64,000 bases of DNA from Sulfurisoma sediminicola (GTDB taxonomy: Bacteria; Pseudomonadota; Gammaproteobacteria; Burkholderiales; Rhodocyclaceae). Positions within the stretch are counted from its first letter, which is position 1. Every line of letters begins with the position of its first letter. The translations under genes were made by a program, and so were the position numbers. The stretch is taken from assembly GCF_003865015.1 (NCBI RefSeq), contig NZ_BHVV01000008.1, positions 124,001 to 188,000 of the forward strand. Direction: 5' to 3'. The notes beneath the pieces are model-generated. The model was given only the letters and a program-made list of their open reading frames with translations. It ran no database searches and was not told the origin of the DNA. Below are positions 1-8,137 of the stretch, in pieces.

Positions 1-540
1 GGCGTGCGGGATGCGGTCTCGCCGGCGCGGCTCACGCGCGTGGTCGAGGCCTTCGAGGCGCAGCGCGACCTCGAAACGAAAGCCAACGACCTCGACTACG
101 ACGAATCCGGCCGGCTCAAGTTCTCCTCGACGGAACTCGCCGCGAGTTTGGCCAATGACATCGCCGGCAGCATCGGCGACGCCAAGGGCGGCGCGGCAGC
201 GCTGCGCATGACCTACAGCCGGCAGCGCCGCTACGGCGCCACGCACATCGAGGCCCGCGTGCGCCAGATCGACGACGCGCTCACCCGCATCGCGACCTAC
301 GCCGCCGAGATCGCAGAGCGCGAAAGCGAGCTCGCCGCCTACCGCGCGCGCAACCTCTGGCTCGACGAAGCCCTGCTCGATCGCGTCGCCGCGAACCTGC
401 GCGGCACCGCCGCCACGATCGCCGGCCTGGCCGCGCGCATGCAGGCCGCGCGCGAAAGCTTCCTCGCCCTGCCGCGGCTCGACGCCGACGACGGCCGCAT
501 GCCCGAGCCCGTCGCCCACGAGAACCTCGCGGCGGCATGA
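1..540 (+). CDS. MoxR/RavA-type AAA+ ATPase, C-terminal part (truncated by window edge)
   Basis: The frame is open from the first base, so only the last ~180 residues are visible. The Walker motifs lie outside the window. The visible part is an alpha-helical, charged region (e.g. LTRVVEAFEAQRDLETKAND, then repeated RQIDDALTRIA-type helices) with no catalytic motif. The identity rests on context: the next gene starts inside this stop codon (ATGA overlap) and encodes a VWA protein, the classic MoxR AAA+/VWA pairing seen in RavA-ViaA, CbbQ-CbbO and NorQ-NorD. In those pairs the ATPase and VWA protein act together as a remodelling or metal-insertion chaperone. A GTG at base 4 is not believed to be the start. 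Confidence 0.55.
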   Translation, partial: GVRDAVSPARLTRVVEAFEAQRDLETKANDLDYDESGRLKFSSTELAASLANDIAGSIGDAKGGAAALRMTYSRQRRYGATHIEARVRQIDDALTRIATYAAEIAERESELAAYRARNLWLDEALLDRVAANLRGTAATIAGLAARMQAARESFLALPRLDADDGRMPEPVAHENLAAA

Positions 541-2090
541 ACGCCTCACTCCCGGCCTCGCTTCTTTTCGCCGGCCCGGAATCGCGCCTCGCGGCGCTCG
601 ACGAACTCTCGCGCAAGCACTGGCTCGGCGGTCTCACCAACTCGCAGGGCAGCCTCGAGCCGCGCCTCGCAACGCTGGCCGAGTTGCGCCGCAGCCTCCT
701 CATTGGCGTCCTGCCGGCGCCGACTTCCTGGCCCTGGCCCGAGGCAACCATCGCCGCGGCCCTGCACGAGGCCATGCTGGCGCTGAACCTGCCGCGCTAT
801 TGCGCCGGGCGGCAGGAGCTGGCCGACACCGTGCTGATGAGCGTGCTGTTCCACCTCGACTTCATCGTCGATTACCGCGACCGCGGCGCCAGTGAAACCG
901 AGGCCCTGCGCATGGCCATCGACGCCTTTGCCGACGACTGGCGCGAGCGTTGCGGCCAGATCGACGAGCTGGTCGACGTCTTCGGCCTGCTGCCCGAGGA
1001 CGGCAAGAACACGAACTGGGACCAGCTTCGCGGGCTGCTGCGCTCCTCGGGCTGGCAGGAGGTGCTGCGCATCCGCCGCCTGCTCGAGCGCCTGCCGGAG
1101 CTGGCCAAGCTGATCGCCGGCCTCGGCCGCAGCCGCGAGACCGATGAGGACGATGCCGCCGCCCTCACCGTCGTCCAGCTCATCGAGGAAACCACCGCGC
1201 CGCAGCCGGCGAGCCGCGACGTGCGCGTGCCCGACATGCCGGGCGAGACGCGCGGCGTGCGCCGCTCGGACCGCATCGCGCGCATGCTGCCGGCCGAGGC
1301 CATGCTGCTCGGCCATCCGCGCCTGCGCCTGGTGTGGCACGCGCGCCGCGCCGAGCGCACCCTGCTCAGCTACGAAGACGACGACCGGCTCAGGGAAACC
1401 CGCCTGCAGCCCGCGCGCGTCACCGTGCCGCGCCCCGGCCTGCTGCCGACGAAGAAGCGCAAGATGGGGCCGATCCTCGTCTGCGTCGATACCTCCGGCT
1501 CCATGCAGGGCGGCGCCGAGGCCGTGGCCAAGGCCACCTGCCTCGAAGCCATGCGCGCGGCCCACGCCCAGCGGCGCGCCTGCCACGTCTTCGCCTTCGG
1601 CGGCCCCGACGAGCTGATCGACATGGAGCTTTCGCTCGACGCGAACGGCATCGCCGGCCTCACGCACTTCCTCGGCCAGGCCTTCCGCGGCGGCACCGAC
1701 ATCTGCGGCCCGCTCGAAAAGGTGGTAGCCAAGATCGAGGAAGAGCGCTGGCAGCTCGCCGACCTGCTGGTCGCCTCCGACGGCGAGTTCGGCGCCACGC
1801 CCGACATCGTCGCGCGCCTCGACGCGGCCAAGCGCGAGGCGGGCCTGCGCATGCAGGGCGTGCTGATCGGCGACCGCGAGACCGTGGGCTTCCTCGAGAT
1901 CGCCGACGCCATCTTGCCTGTGCGCGACTGGCGCCGCTTCGGCGCCGAAGGCGGCGCGGCATCGCCGATCCATTCGCACCGGCTGACCGCCATGTACTTC
2001 CCCGGCGCCCTGCGCAGCCAGGAGAACCGCGACGCCACGGTGAGCCCCGAGGCCGCCGCCGCGGCCGTGCGCGAGGGCAGAAAATTGTGA
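537..2090 (+). CDS. VWA-domain protein, ViaA/CoxE-like partner of the upstream AAA+ ATPase
   Basis: A 517-residue protein. The C-terminal half is a von Willebrand A domain with an intact MIDAS metal site: VCVDTSGSMQGG at ~319-330 supplies D-x-S-x-S, and the later threonine (RGGTDICGP, ~385) and aspartate (VASDGEFG) follow at the expected spacing. The N-terminal ~290 residues are helical and resemble ViaA-type proteins (E. coli ViaA is 483 aa). The ATG overlaps the stop of the AAA+ gene, which implies translational coupling and complex formation. The protein probably works with that ATPase as a cytoplasmic chaperone for a metalloenzyme or respiratory complex. The client cannot be read from the sequence; a DUF364 protein follows directly. 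Confidence 0.75.
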   Translation: MNASLPASLLFAGPESRLAALDELSRKHWLGGLTNSQGSLEPRLATLAELRRSLLIGVLPAPTSWPWPEATIAAALHEAMLALNLPRYCAGRQELADTVLMSVLFHLDFIVDYRDRGASETEALRMAIDAFADDWRERCGQIDELVDVFGLLPEDGKNTNWDQLRGLLRSSGWQEVLRIRRLLERLPELAKLIAGLGRSRETDEDDAAALTVVQLIEETTAPQPASRDVRVPDMPGETRGVRRSDRIARMLPAEAMLLGHPRLRLVWHARRAERTLLSYEDDDRLRETRLQPARVTVPRPGLLPTKKRKMGPILVCVDTSGSMQGGAEAVAKATCLEAMRAAHAQRRACHVFAFGGPDELIDMELSLDANGIAGLTHFLGQAFRGGTDICGPLEKVVAKIEEERWQLADLLVASDGEFGATPDIVARLDAAKREAGLRMQGVLIGDRETVGFLEIADAILPVRDWRRFGAEGGAASPIHSHRLTAMYFPGALRSQENRDATVSPEAAAAAVREGRKL

Positions 2091-2932
2091 CCTTCGCCGC
2101 CGAATACCTGGCCCAGCTCGAAGCCTTCGCCGCCATCGGCCCGCTGCCGCGTGTGCGGGCGCTGCACCTGCCGCCCGAGCCGTCTGCCGAAGACAACAAG
2201 GGCGAGTTCTGCGCGCTCGAACTCGACGACGGCTCGCTCGGCCTTTCCTACGTGCTGCTCGACGACACCCTGGCGCAGCTGCGCGAAGGTGCCGACAGCT
2301 TCGGCCTCGCCGGTGCCGACCCGCTGGAAGTCGCGCGCGGCTACCTCTACAACGATGGTGGCCACGGCATCCGCAAGACCCTCGGCTTCGCCGCCGCCAA
2401 CGCGCTGACGCGCTGCCTCTTCGACCGCGCGGGCTACGTGCCGCCCGAGGCCGGTGACTCCATCGGCGGCATAGCCCCGCAGCCGGGCGACCACATCGGC
2501 ATGATCGGCCTGTTCAAGCCCCTGCTCGGCCGCATCCTCGCCAGCGGCGCGCGGCTCACGGTGGTCGAACTGAAAGAGGAACTGGCCGGCGCCGCCGACG
2601 GCTACGTCGTCACGCTCGACGCCGATTCGCTGCTCGACTGCACCAAGGTGGTCGCCACCGGCACGCTGCTGCTCAACGACACCCTCGACCGCATGCTGGA
2701 AAGCTGCCGCAACGCGCGCTGGTTCGCGATGGTCGGGCCGAGCGCAGGGTGTCTTCCGGATGCGCTGTTCGCGCGGGGGGTGACGCTGCTCGGCGGGAGC
2801 TGGATTACCGACGGGCCGGCCTTCGTCGAGACGCTCAAGTCCGGCGAGAAACGCAGCGGATGCGCGCGGAAGTCTGCAATTTCGCGGGACGGGTATCCGG
2901 GGACGGATGCCCTGCTGCAACGACTGTGGTAG
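2087..2932 (+). CDS. DUF364 family protein (putative heavy-metal chelation domain)
   Basis: A 281-residue cytoplasmic protein starting at a GTG that overlaps the stop of the VWA gene by 4 nt. It shows the DUF4213/DUF364 layout: an N-terminal domain with GYLYNDGGHGIRKTLGFAAANAL, then a Rossmann-like C-terminal half (HIGMIGLFKPLL, ARLTVVEL, KVVATGTLLLNDTLD, WFAMVGPSAGCLPDALFARGV). The family is found near metal- and molybdate-related genes and is called a putative heavy-metal chelation domain; its biochemistry is unknown. The last ~30 residues (EKRSGCARKSAISRDGYPG) are less conserved-looking. Coupling to the ATPase/VWA pair suggests one functional unit. The ~236 bases after the stop hold no gene. 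Confidence 0.75.
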   Translation: MTFAAEYLAQLEAFAAIGPLPRVRALHLPPEPSAEDNKGEFCALELDDGSLGLSYVLLDDTLAQLREGADSFGLAGADPLEVARGYLYNDGGHGIRKTLGFAAANALTRCLFDRAGYVPPEAGDSIGGIAPQPGDHIGMIGLFKPLLGRILASGARLTVVELKEELAGAADGYVVTLDADSLLDCTKVVATGTLLLNDTLDRMLESCRNARWFAMVGPSAGCLPDALFARGVTLLGGSWITDGPAFVETLKSGEKRSGCARKSAISRDGYPGTDALLQRLW

Positions 2933-3138
2933 GAAATGTCGGCGCTGGCTGGACGGCGGCGGATGGCTCGGACATGAGGCTCGCCAACCGGGCAGTGAGC
3001 TTCCGGTAATCGGCCTTAGCTGCTGGTGTGACGCCTCTGATAGTACGTCAGTAATGTGGCGGATTGCCGTCATTCATTTGGCCAACCCAACGGTAGGCCT
3101 CTGAGTACAGCAGTCGTGGTTATCAACCCACTGGACAA

Positions 3139-3156
3139 TATGCCATTAATGGCATA
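3139..3156. promoter_or_regulatory. Perfect 18-bp palindrome: operator of the toxin-antitoxin operon
   Basis: TATGCCATTAATGGCATA is a perfect palindrome ending 12 bp before the toxin ATG at 3169. Its position and symmetry are what is expected of the site bound by the antitoxin (HigA, XRE/Cro fold) for autorepression. The surrounding sequence is AT-rich against a GC-rich background. Confidence 0.7.
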
Positions 3157-3168
3157 AATTAGTCAGCA

Positions 3169-3525
3169 ATGAACGCAGATGCGAAACCCCTGTTCTGGAT
3201 TGGCAGTGCGCGAAAGGATCTGCTCGCCATGCCGAAAGCGGTGCAGCGGGAATTTGGCTTCGCACTGCACCTCGCTCAAATTGGCACCCGGCATCCGGGT
3301 GCCAAGGTGCTGAAAGGATTCGGCTCGGCCGGTGTGCTTGAAGTTGTCGAGGATTTTGCGACGGACACCTATCGGGCGGTCTATACAGTACGTTTTTCCG
3401 AAGCGGTGTTTGTCCTGCATTGCTTCAAGAAAAAATCCACCAAGGGCAGCGAAACCCCCAAACCGGATATGGAACTGATCCGCAAGCGACTGGACGATGC
3501 GCGACGACTCGCAGAAAGAGCATGA
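3169..3525 (+). CDS. RelE/HigB-type toxin (Gp49/DUF891 family)
   Basis: A 118-residue basic protein of the phage Gp49-like HigB family. Markers are the N-terminal FWIGSARKDLLAMPKAVQRE, the central GAKVLKGFGSAGVLEVVED, and the RAVYTVRFSEAVFVLHCFKKK core, followed by the helix KSTKGSETPKPDMELIRKRL. The family cleaves mRNA at the ribosome. The order is toxin first, with the antitoxin ATG inside the toxin stop (ATGA), as in higBA loci. The gene has lower GC than its neighbours, consistent with acquisition by transfer. It is probably neutralised and repressed by the downstream XRE protein through the palindrome at 3139-3156. Confidence 0.85.
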   Translation: MNADAKPLFWIGSARKDLLAMPKAVQREFGFALHLAQIGTRHPGAKVLKGFGSAGVLEVVEDFATDTYRAVYTVRFSEAVFVLHCFKKKSTKGSETPKPDMELIRKRLDDARRLAERA

Positions 3526-3872
3526 ACATGACACGTAAAGCCACCCAAGACATCGACTACGAAGTCAGTACGGGAAACGTCTATGCCGATCTCGGGTTCG
3601 CCGATGCGGCGGAAATGCTCGCCAAGGCGCGCATTGTTGCCCAGATCGGCCGCATCATCCAAGCCCGGAAAATGACCCAGGTTCAGGCGGCCGAACTGCT
3701 GGGGATCGATCAGCCCAAGGTGTCCTCCCTCCTGCGGGGTCACTTCAAGGGTTATTCGCAGGAGCGGCTGATCGGATTCCTGACCAAACTCGGCATGGAC
3801 GTCGAAATAGTCGTTCGGCCCAAAGCCAGAAAGCGGCAAACTGGCGGCACGGTCTCCGTGGTCTTTGCCTGA
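3522..3872 (+). CDS. HigA-type antitoxin, XRE-family DNA-binding protein
   Basis: 116 residues from the ATG that overlaps the toxin stop; a second ATG lies two codons further on (3528). The helix-turn-helix is at about residues 48-75 (ARKMTQVQAAELLGIDQPKV, then SSLLRGHFKGYSQERL). The N-terminal part (DYEVSTGNVYADLGFADAAE) is characteristic of antitoxins paired with Gp49-type toxins. It is expected to bind and block the toxin and to repress the operon at the upstream palindrome. The 286 bases between this gene and the next (3873-4158) contain nothing recognisable. Confidence 0.87.
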   Translation: MNMTRKATQDIDYEVSTGNVYADLGFADAAEMLAKARIVAQIGRIIQARKMTQVQAAELLGIDQPKVSSLLRGHFKGYSQERLIGFLTKLGMDVEIVVRPKARKRQTGGTVSVVFA

Positions 3873-4158
3873 CACGCCGGGGTAGACGGATAACGTCGGC
3901 CACCGTCGCCGGGCCTCCTAAAGCAGCTTGCGAGTGCCAGCAAGCGAGACGTCAACGGTCATTCGGTCGGATCGCTGCCAACGGAAGGTCTGGCCGAGGA
4001 GCGGACGCTCCTGGCTAACTTGACGAATGCCTCCTGCAGGCCTGTACTCCGAATCTGCATACTGACACTGACCTAGACATGGTTCGACGGTCGGCCGATA
4101 CCCCGCCACAAATGGCTGTGTCACACTTGCGTCCCCGGACCGGCAGCCTGAATCGGCC

Positions 4159-5403
4159 ATGAAGCCCACATCCCTCAATACCCGCATTCTCATCGCTTCC
4201 GCCCTCGGCATCGCCGCGGGCCTCTGGCTGGCCGGCGCCGGGCAGACGCCGCTGGCGCAGAACACGCTGTACGGGGCGAAGCTGGTCGGCAACCTGTTCC
4301 TCGACCTGCTGCGGCTGGTGCTGATTCCGCTGGTGTTCGCGTCCATCGTCGTCGGCGTCGCCAACCTGCGCCAGCACAACCAGATGCACCGGGTGTGGAC
4401 GATCACGCTGGCGTTCTTCCTCTTCACCATGGGGCTGGCGATCCTGATCGGCTTCGGCGCCGCTCACCTTTTCCGCCCCGGCGAGGGCATGCAGCTGGAG
4501 ATGTTCGCCGACGCGACGAGGAACTACCAGGCGCGGCAGATGCCGGTGGACGAGTATGTCGCCCAGTTCCTGCGCGGCCTGTTCCAGAATCCGTTCAAGG
4601 CGCTGGCGCAGGGCGACATCCTCGCGGTGGTGATCGTCGCGCTCTTCCTCGGCATCGCGCTGGTGGTGGGCGGCGAGCGCTACCGCAACATCCGCGCGCT
4701 GCTCTCGGAGCTGCAGGAGCTGTGCCTGATGGTGGTGGGCTGGATCATGCACCTCGCGCCCTTCGGCATCGCCGCCCTGCTGCTGCAGCTGGTGGCGACG
4801 CAACAGACGAGCCTGCTGGCGAGCCTGGGGCAGTTCATCGCCGTCGTCATCGGCTCGACGCTGTTCCATGGCGTAATCGTGCTGCCGGGCATCCTGTGGG
4901 CGATGACGGGGATGTCGCCGCTGCGCTTTTTCAAGGGCGCGCGCGAGGCGCTGATCACGGCCTTCGCCACCAGTTCCAGCGCGGCCACGCTGCCGATCAC
5001 CCTGCGCTGCACCGAGCAGCACCTGCACGTGAAGAAGGACATCGCCAGCTTCGTCGTGCCGCTGGGCGCGACGGTGAACATGGACGGCACGGCGCTCTAC
5101 GAGGGCGCGGCGGCGCTGTTCGTGGCGCGGCTGGCGGGCATCGAGCTGGACTTCGCGCACCAGGCAGTGGTGTTCTTCGTGGCCATGCTCGGCGCCATCG
5201 GCGCGCCGGGCATCCCGAGCGTGGGCATGCTGAGCATGGTGCTGGTGCTCGAATCGGTCGGCCTGCCGACCGCGGCCATCGCGATCCTGCTGCCGATCGA
5301 CCGCATCCTCGACACCGTGCGCACGGCGGTGAACGTCGAGGGCGACATGGTCACCAGCGTGATCGTGCAGAAGTACGCGGCCGGCCCGCAGCCGGCCGCG
5401 TAG
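4159..5403 (+). CDS. Dicarboxylate/amino acid:cation symporter (DctA/GltP family)
   Basis: A 414-residue inner-membrane transporter of the SDF (DAACS) family. The serine-rich re-entrant loop ATSSSAATLPITLRC (~271-285) and the TM7 signature NMDGTALYEG (~311-320) are both intact. These are the cation- and carboxylate-binding elements known from GltPh and DctA. A second re-entrant hairpin (GAPGIPSVGMLSM, ~353) is also clear. It likely imports C4-dicarboxylates or an acidic amino acid with H+ or Na+; the substrate cannot be fixed from sequence. It is monocistronic and convergent with the FAH-fold gene at 5410. Confidence 0.9.
   Translation: MKPTSLNTRILIASALGIAAGLWLAGAGQTPLAQNTLYGAKLVGNLFLDLLRLVLIPLVFASIVVGVANLRQHNQMHRVWTITLAFFLFTMGLAILIGFGAAHLFRPGEGMQLEMFADATRNYQARQMPVDEYVAQFLRGLFQNPFKALAQGDILAVVIVALFLGIALVVGGERYRNIRALLSELQELCLMVVGWIMHLAPFGIAALLLQLVATQQTSLLASLGQFIAVVIGSTLFHGVIVLPGILWAMTGMSPLRFFKGAREALITAFATSSSAATLPITLRCTEQHLHVKKDIASFVVPLGATVNMDGTALYEGAAALFVARLAGIELDFAHQAVVFFVAMLGAIGAPGIPSVGMLSMVLVLESVGLPTAAIAILLPIDRILDTVRTAVNVEGDMVTSVIVQKYAAGPQPAA
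5376..5400. terminator. GC-rich hairpin at the end of the symporter gene
   Basis: CGCGGCCGGC (5376-5385) and GCCGGCCGCG (5391-5400) form a perfect 10-bp stem with a 5-nt loop, ending just before the stop codon and between two convergent genes. No T-run follows on either strand, so it is not a classical rho-independent terminator. It could slow polymerase or protect 3' ends. Confidence 0.3.
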
Positions 5404-5409
5404 GCCGGG

Positions 5410-6486
5410 TCAGGCTTCGGCCTTGATGGTGTTGCGGATGATGCCCAGGCCGGTGATCTCGGTTTCCATGACGTCGCCGGGCTTGAGGAATTCCGGCGGC
5501 TTGCGGCTGTAGCCGACGCCGGGCGGCGTGCCGGTGGTGATGACGTCGCCCGGCTCGAGCGTCAGGCCGCGCGACAGCTCGGCGATGACCCGCGGGATCT
5601 TGAAATACATCTGCTTGTAGCTGCCGTTCTGCTTCTCCACGCCATTCACGCGGCAGATGATGCGCGCGGCGTCGAGGTCGAGGCCGCCGGCGGTGAGCAG
5701 CCACGGCCCCATCGGGCCGTGGCCGTCGAGGCTCTTGCCCTTGAACCATTGCCCGCCATGGCGCTTTTGCTGGACGTCGCGGACGGTGGTGTCGTTGTAG
5801 GCGGCATAGCCGAAGACGTAATCCATCGCCTTGTCTTCCGGGATGTTGCGCCCCTTGCGGCCGATCACCAGGCACAGTTCGGCCTCCCAGTCGCACATGG
5901 TGGAGTTGCTGGCGTCGTAGGGGATGGAGTCGAAGGGGCCGTTCATGGTGTGGACGCCCTTGGTGAAGAACACCGGGTTGTCGGGCAGCTTGGCGACGTT
6001 CTTGTCCGCGCGGACGTCCTTGCCTTCCTCGAAGTGTTCGAGGTAGTTCCAGCCCACGGCGTAGATGTTGCTCTGCGGCCGTGGGATGGGCGAAAGCAGC
6101 TTCACGTCGTTGACGTCGGGCAGGCCCTTGGCGCCCGCGGCCTTTTCGGCGAGCGCGCGGACCTGGGCGAGGCCCTGGTCGCCGCTGGCGACCAGCGAGA
6201 GCATCGAGCCGGCGTCGAAGACGAGCTTGACCTTGCGCTGCTTCGCCTCCGCGCCGACGTCGAGCACGCGCCCGTCGTCGAGCACGATGCCGATGCGGTG
6301 GGCCGCTCCGGCCTTCGCGGCGAAGGTGACGAGCCGCAGCCCGGTCCGGCCCGCGAGCGGCGGGATCCGGGAAATCTGCGCCCCCGCCTTCGCCTCCTCG
6401 GCATGCGCGCCCGGCGCGGCGGCGAGCAGGCTTCCCAGTGCGGCTGTAGCGCCTGCCTTGAGCAGGTCGCGACGTTGCTGATCCAT
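5410..6486 (-). CDS. Fumarylacetoacetate hydrolase-fold protein with a Tat signal peptide
   Basis: 358 residues. The C-terminal ~230 residues are an FAH domain: VGWNYLEHFEEG, the metal ligand stretch DWEAELCLVIGRKGRNI, YNDTTVRDVQ, and the exit motif VITTGTPPGVGYSRKPP. The family hydrolyses or decarboxylates 2-oxo acids in aromatic-ring degradation. The N-terminus is unusual: MDQQRRDLLKAGATAALG followed by a hydrophobic stretch and AHA is a twin-arginine signal, so the protein should be exported folded. FAH-fold enzymes are normally cytoplasmic. GGAGCC precedes the start. The gene lies 79 nt downstream of the MoaD-like gene on the same strand and may be the last gene of the aldehyde oxidoreductase operon. 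Confidence 0.85.
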   Translation of the reverse strand: MDQQRRDLLKAGATAALGSLLAAAPGAHAEEAKAGAQISRIPPLAGRTGLRLVTFAAKAGAAHRIGIVLDDGRVLDVGAEAKQRKVKLVFDAGSMLSLVASGDQGLAQVRALAEKAAGAKGLPDVNDVKLLSPIPRPQSNIYAVGWNYLEHFEEGKDVRADKNVAKLPDNPVFFTKGVHTMNGPFDSIPYDASNSTMCDWEAELCLVIGRKGRNIPEDKAMDYVFGYAAYNDTTVRDVQQKRHGGQWFKGKSLDGHGPMGPWLLTAGGLDLDAARIICRVNGVEKQNGSYKQMYFKIPRVIAELSRGLTLEPGDVITTGTPPGVGYSRKPPEFLKPGDVMETEITGLGIIRNTIKAEA

Positions 6487-6565
6487 TGATGGCTCCTCTG
6501 TTGTGGGTTGCTTGTCTTATTTTTGGGTGAAGGCCCGCGGCGATTATGTCACCGTTGCAACGGAG

Positions 6566-6820
6566 CTACCCTCCCGCGATCGGCGGCCAGATCGCCAGCG
6601 TCTCGCCGTCCTTGAGGCGCCGCCCATCTCGCTCGGCCGGCGGGACGAAGTTGCCGTCGATGAGCACGAGGTGGCAGGACTTCTGCGGCAGGGCGAAGCG
6701 CTCGATCACCTGCTGGATGGTGGTGCCCTCCGGCAGGTCGAGCGCCAGCGCGTTGTTCATTCGCGCTTCGAGCGGCAGGTAGTCCTGCAGCATGGCGAAG
6801 AGCTTGAAGGTCACGCGCAT
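6566..6820 (-). CDS. MoaD/ThiS-family sulfur carrier protein
   Basis: 84 residues with a ubiquitin-like fold and the essential C-terminal Gly-Gly (TLAIWPPIAGG). Internal landmarks are LPEGTTIQQVIERF and LIDGNFVPP. MoaD carries the thiocarboxylate sulfur for the dithiolene of molybdopterin. A dedicated MoaD-like gene in an aldehyde:ferredoxin oxidoreductase operon fits supply of the tungsto-bispterin cofactor, as in the Aromatoleum aor cluster. It starts 9 nt after the FAD-subunit stop, so it is co-transcribed. Confidence 0.85.
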   Translation of the reverse strand: MRVTFKLFAMLQDYLPLEARMNNALALDLPEGTTIQQVIERFALPQKSCHLVLIDGNFVPPAERDGRRLKDGETLAIWPPIAGG

Positions 6821-6829
6821 GGCGACTCG

Positions 6830-8083
6830 CTAGGCGGCCTTCTGCGCCGTCGCCAGGTAGGCGGTCATGAACGACGTCGGATCGTCGAGCAGGCGGTCCT
6901 TCCAGGCGCCCAGGCTGGCGCGGGTCTGGATCAGGCCGCGCAACGCGCCGACGTGGTCGGTCCAGCCGATGCTGGTGGCGCCGATCAGCACGTCGTGCTT
7001 GAACTGCAACGAGAGGTAGCGGTTGGCGGCTTCGTCGAAGAGCTCGACGCCGCTGCCGCCCTCGTCCTTCGGCAGGCCCGGCCAGTGGCCGAAGGAGGTG
7101 GAGATCAGGCCCAGGGTGTCGAGCACGTTGATGGCGAGGCTGCCCTGCGACACCGACGCCTCGCCGGCCATGTTGTGCGCGGCGATGCGCGCCTGGTCGG
7201 CGGCGTTGGGCTGGATGGCGTTGAGCTCGGGTTGGCCGGAGTGGAAGCCGGGGGCCTCGGTGACATCGCCGGCCGCGTAGATGTCCGGCACGCTGGTGTG
7301 CATGTGGCTGTCGACGTGGATGCCGCGCCCGATCTCGATGCCGCTGCCGGCGAGGAAGCCGATGTTGGGACGCACGCCGGCGGCGCAGATGACGAGGTCG
7401 GCGGCCAGCGTGGCGCCGGTGTCGAGCTTCACGGCCAGCTCGCCGCCCTTCTGCTCGATGGCGGTGATCGCCGAATTGACATGCACCGCCACGCCCTTCT
7501 TCTCGACCCACTGCTTGATCATGGCGCCGGCCTTGGCGGTCATCATGCGCGGCACCATGCGGTCGCCCATCTCGACCACGGTGAGCTTCACGCCGCGGGC
7601 GGCGAGCGACTCCATGATGATGCAGCCGATGAATCCGGCGCCGAGCTGCAGCACGCGGGCGCCGGGCCTGGCCTTGGCGGCGATGGCGCGGGCGTCGTCG
7701 AGGGTCCAGCAGGTGTGCACGTTGGGCAGGTCCATGCCCGGCACGGGCGGGCGCACCGGGTGCGAGCCCGTGGCAATGAGCAGCCGGTCGTAGGGCAGGC
7801 GCTCGCCGCCGTCGAACTCGATCTGCTTCGCGGCCCGGTCGATCTTGACGACGCGGCCGCGGATCAGGTGGATGCCGTGCCTGGCGTAGTGGTCGTGCTC
7901 CTTGCGCAGGTGGGTGCCCTCGGCCGCGATGCCGCCGTGGAGGAAATAGGGAATCGCCATGCGCGAATAGGGCGGCTCGGCCTCGTCGCCGATCAGGGCG
8001 ATCTCGGCGTCGGGCTGCAGGCGACGCAGGGTTTCCGCGGCGACCAGGCCGGTCGGGCCGTTGCCGATGATGATGTGCTTCAT
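6830..8083 (-). CDS. aorC: FAD-dependent NAD(P)H oxidoreductase subunit of aldehyde oxidoreductase (AorC-like)
   Basis: A 417-residue flavoprotein of the pyridine-nucleotide-disulfide class. The FAD site is IIIGNGPTGLVAAE (residues 4-17). The NAD(P)-binding GAGFIG is at about residue 152 (RVLQLGAGFIGCIIMES). A second FAD motif IYAAGDVTEAPGF lies near 268-280. It follows the catalytic subunit gene in the same operon. In the mesophilic tungsten AOR of Aromatoleum aromaticum, the AorC flavoprotein lets the enzyme use NAD+ as acceptor; the same role is inferred here. A strong hairpin separates it from the catalytic gene. Confidence 0.85.
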   Translation of the reverse strand: MKHIIIGNGPTGLVAAETLRRLQPDAEIALIGDEAEPPYSRMAIPYFLHGGIAAEGTHLRKEHDHYARHGIHLIRGRVVKIDRAAKQIEFDGGERLPYDRLLIATGSHPVRPPVPGMDLPNVHTCWTLDDARAIAAKARPGARVLQLGAGFIGCIIMESLAARGVKLTVVEMGDRMVPRMMTAKAGAMIKQWVEKKGVAVHVNSAITAIEQKGGELAVKLDTGATLAADLVICAAGVRPNIGFLAGSGIEIGRGIHVDSHMHTSVPDIYAAGDVTEAPGFHSGQPELNAIQPNAADQARIAAHNMAGEASVSQGSLAINVLDTLGLISTSFGHWPGLPKDEGGSGVELFDEAANRYLSLQFKHDVLIGATSIGWTDHVGALRGLIQTRASLGAWKDRLLDDPTSFMTAYLATAQKAA

Positions 8084-8100
8084 GGTTTCTCCGGATGGCT

Positions 8101-8125
8101 GCGGGGCCGGCAGCGCCGGCCCCGC
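8101..8125 (-). other. Perfect 11-bp hairpin between aorB and aorC
   Basis: GCGGGGCCGGC (8101-8111) and GCCGGCCCCGC (8115-8125) are exact inverted repeats with a 3-nt loop, inside the 54-nt gap between the catalytic and FAD subunit genes. There is no T-run. It is likely an mRNA stability or partial-termination element that raises the amount of upstream (AorA, AorB) message relative to AorC. Confidence 0.5.
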
Positions 8126-8137
8126 GATGGTGCCTGC

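Noticed and set aside
5376-5400. Intrinsic terminator for dctA
   Set aside because: The stem is perfect but no T-run follows, so it is listed only as a low-confidence hairpin.
6552-6563. CCGTTGCAACGG palindrome after the MoaD-like gene as a terminator
   Set aside because: The stem is short and lacks a T-run; probably chance.
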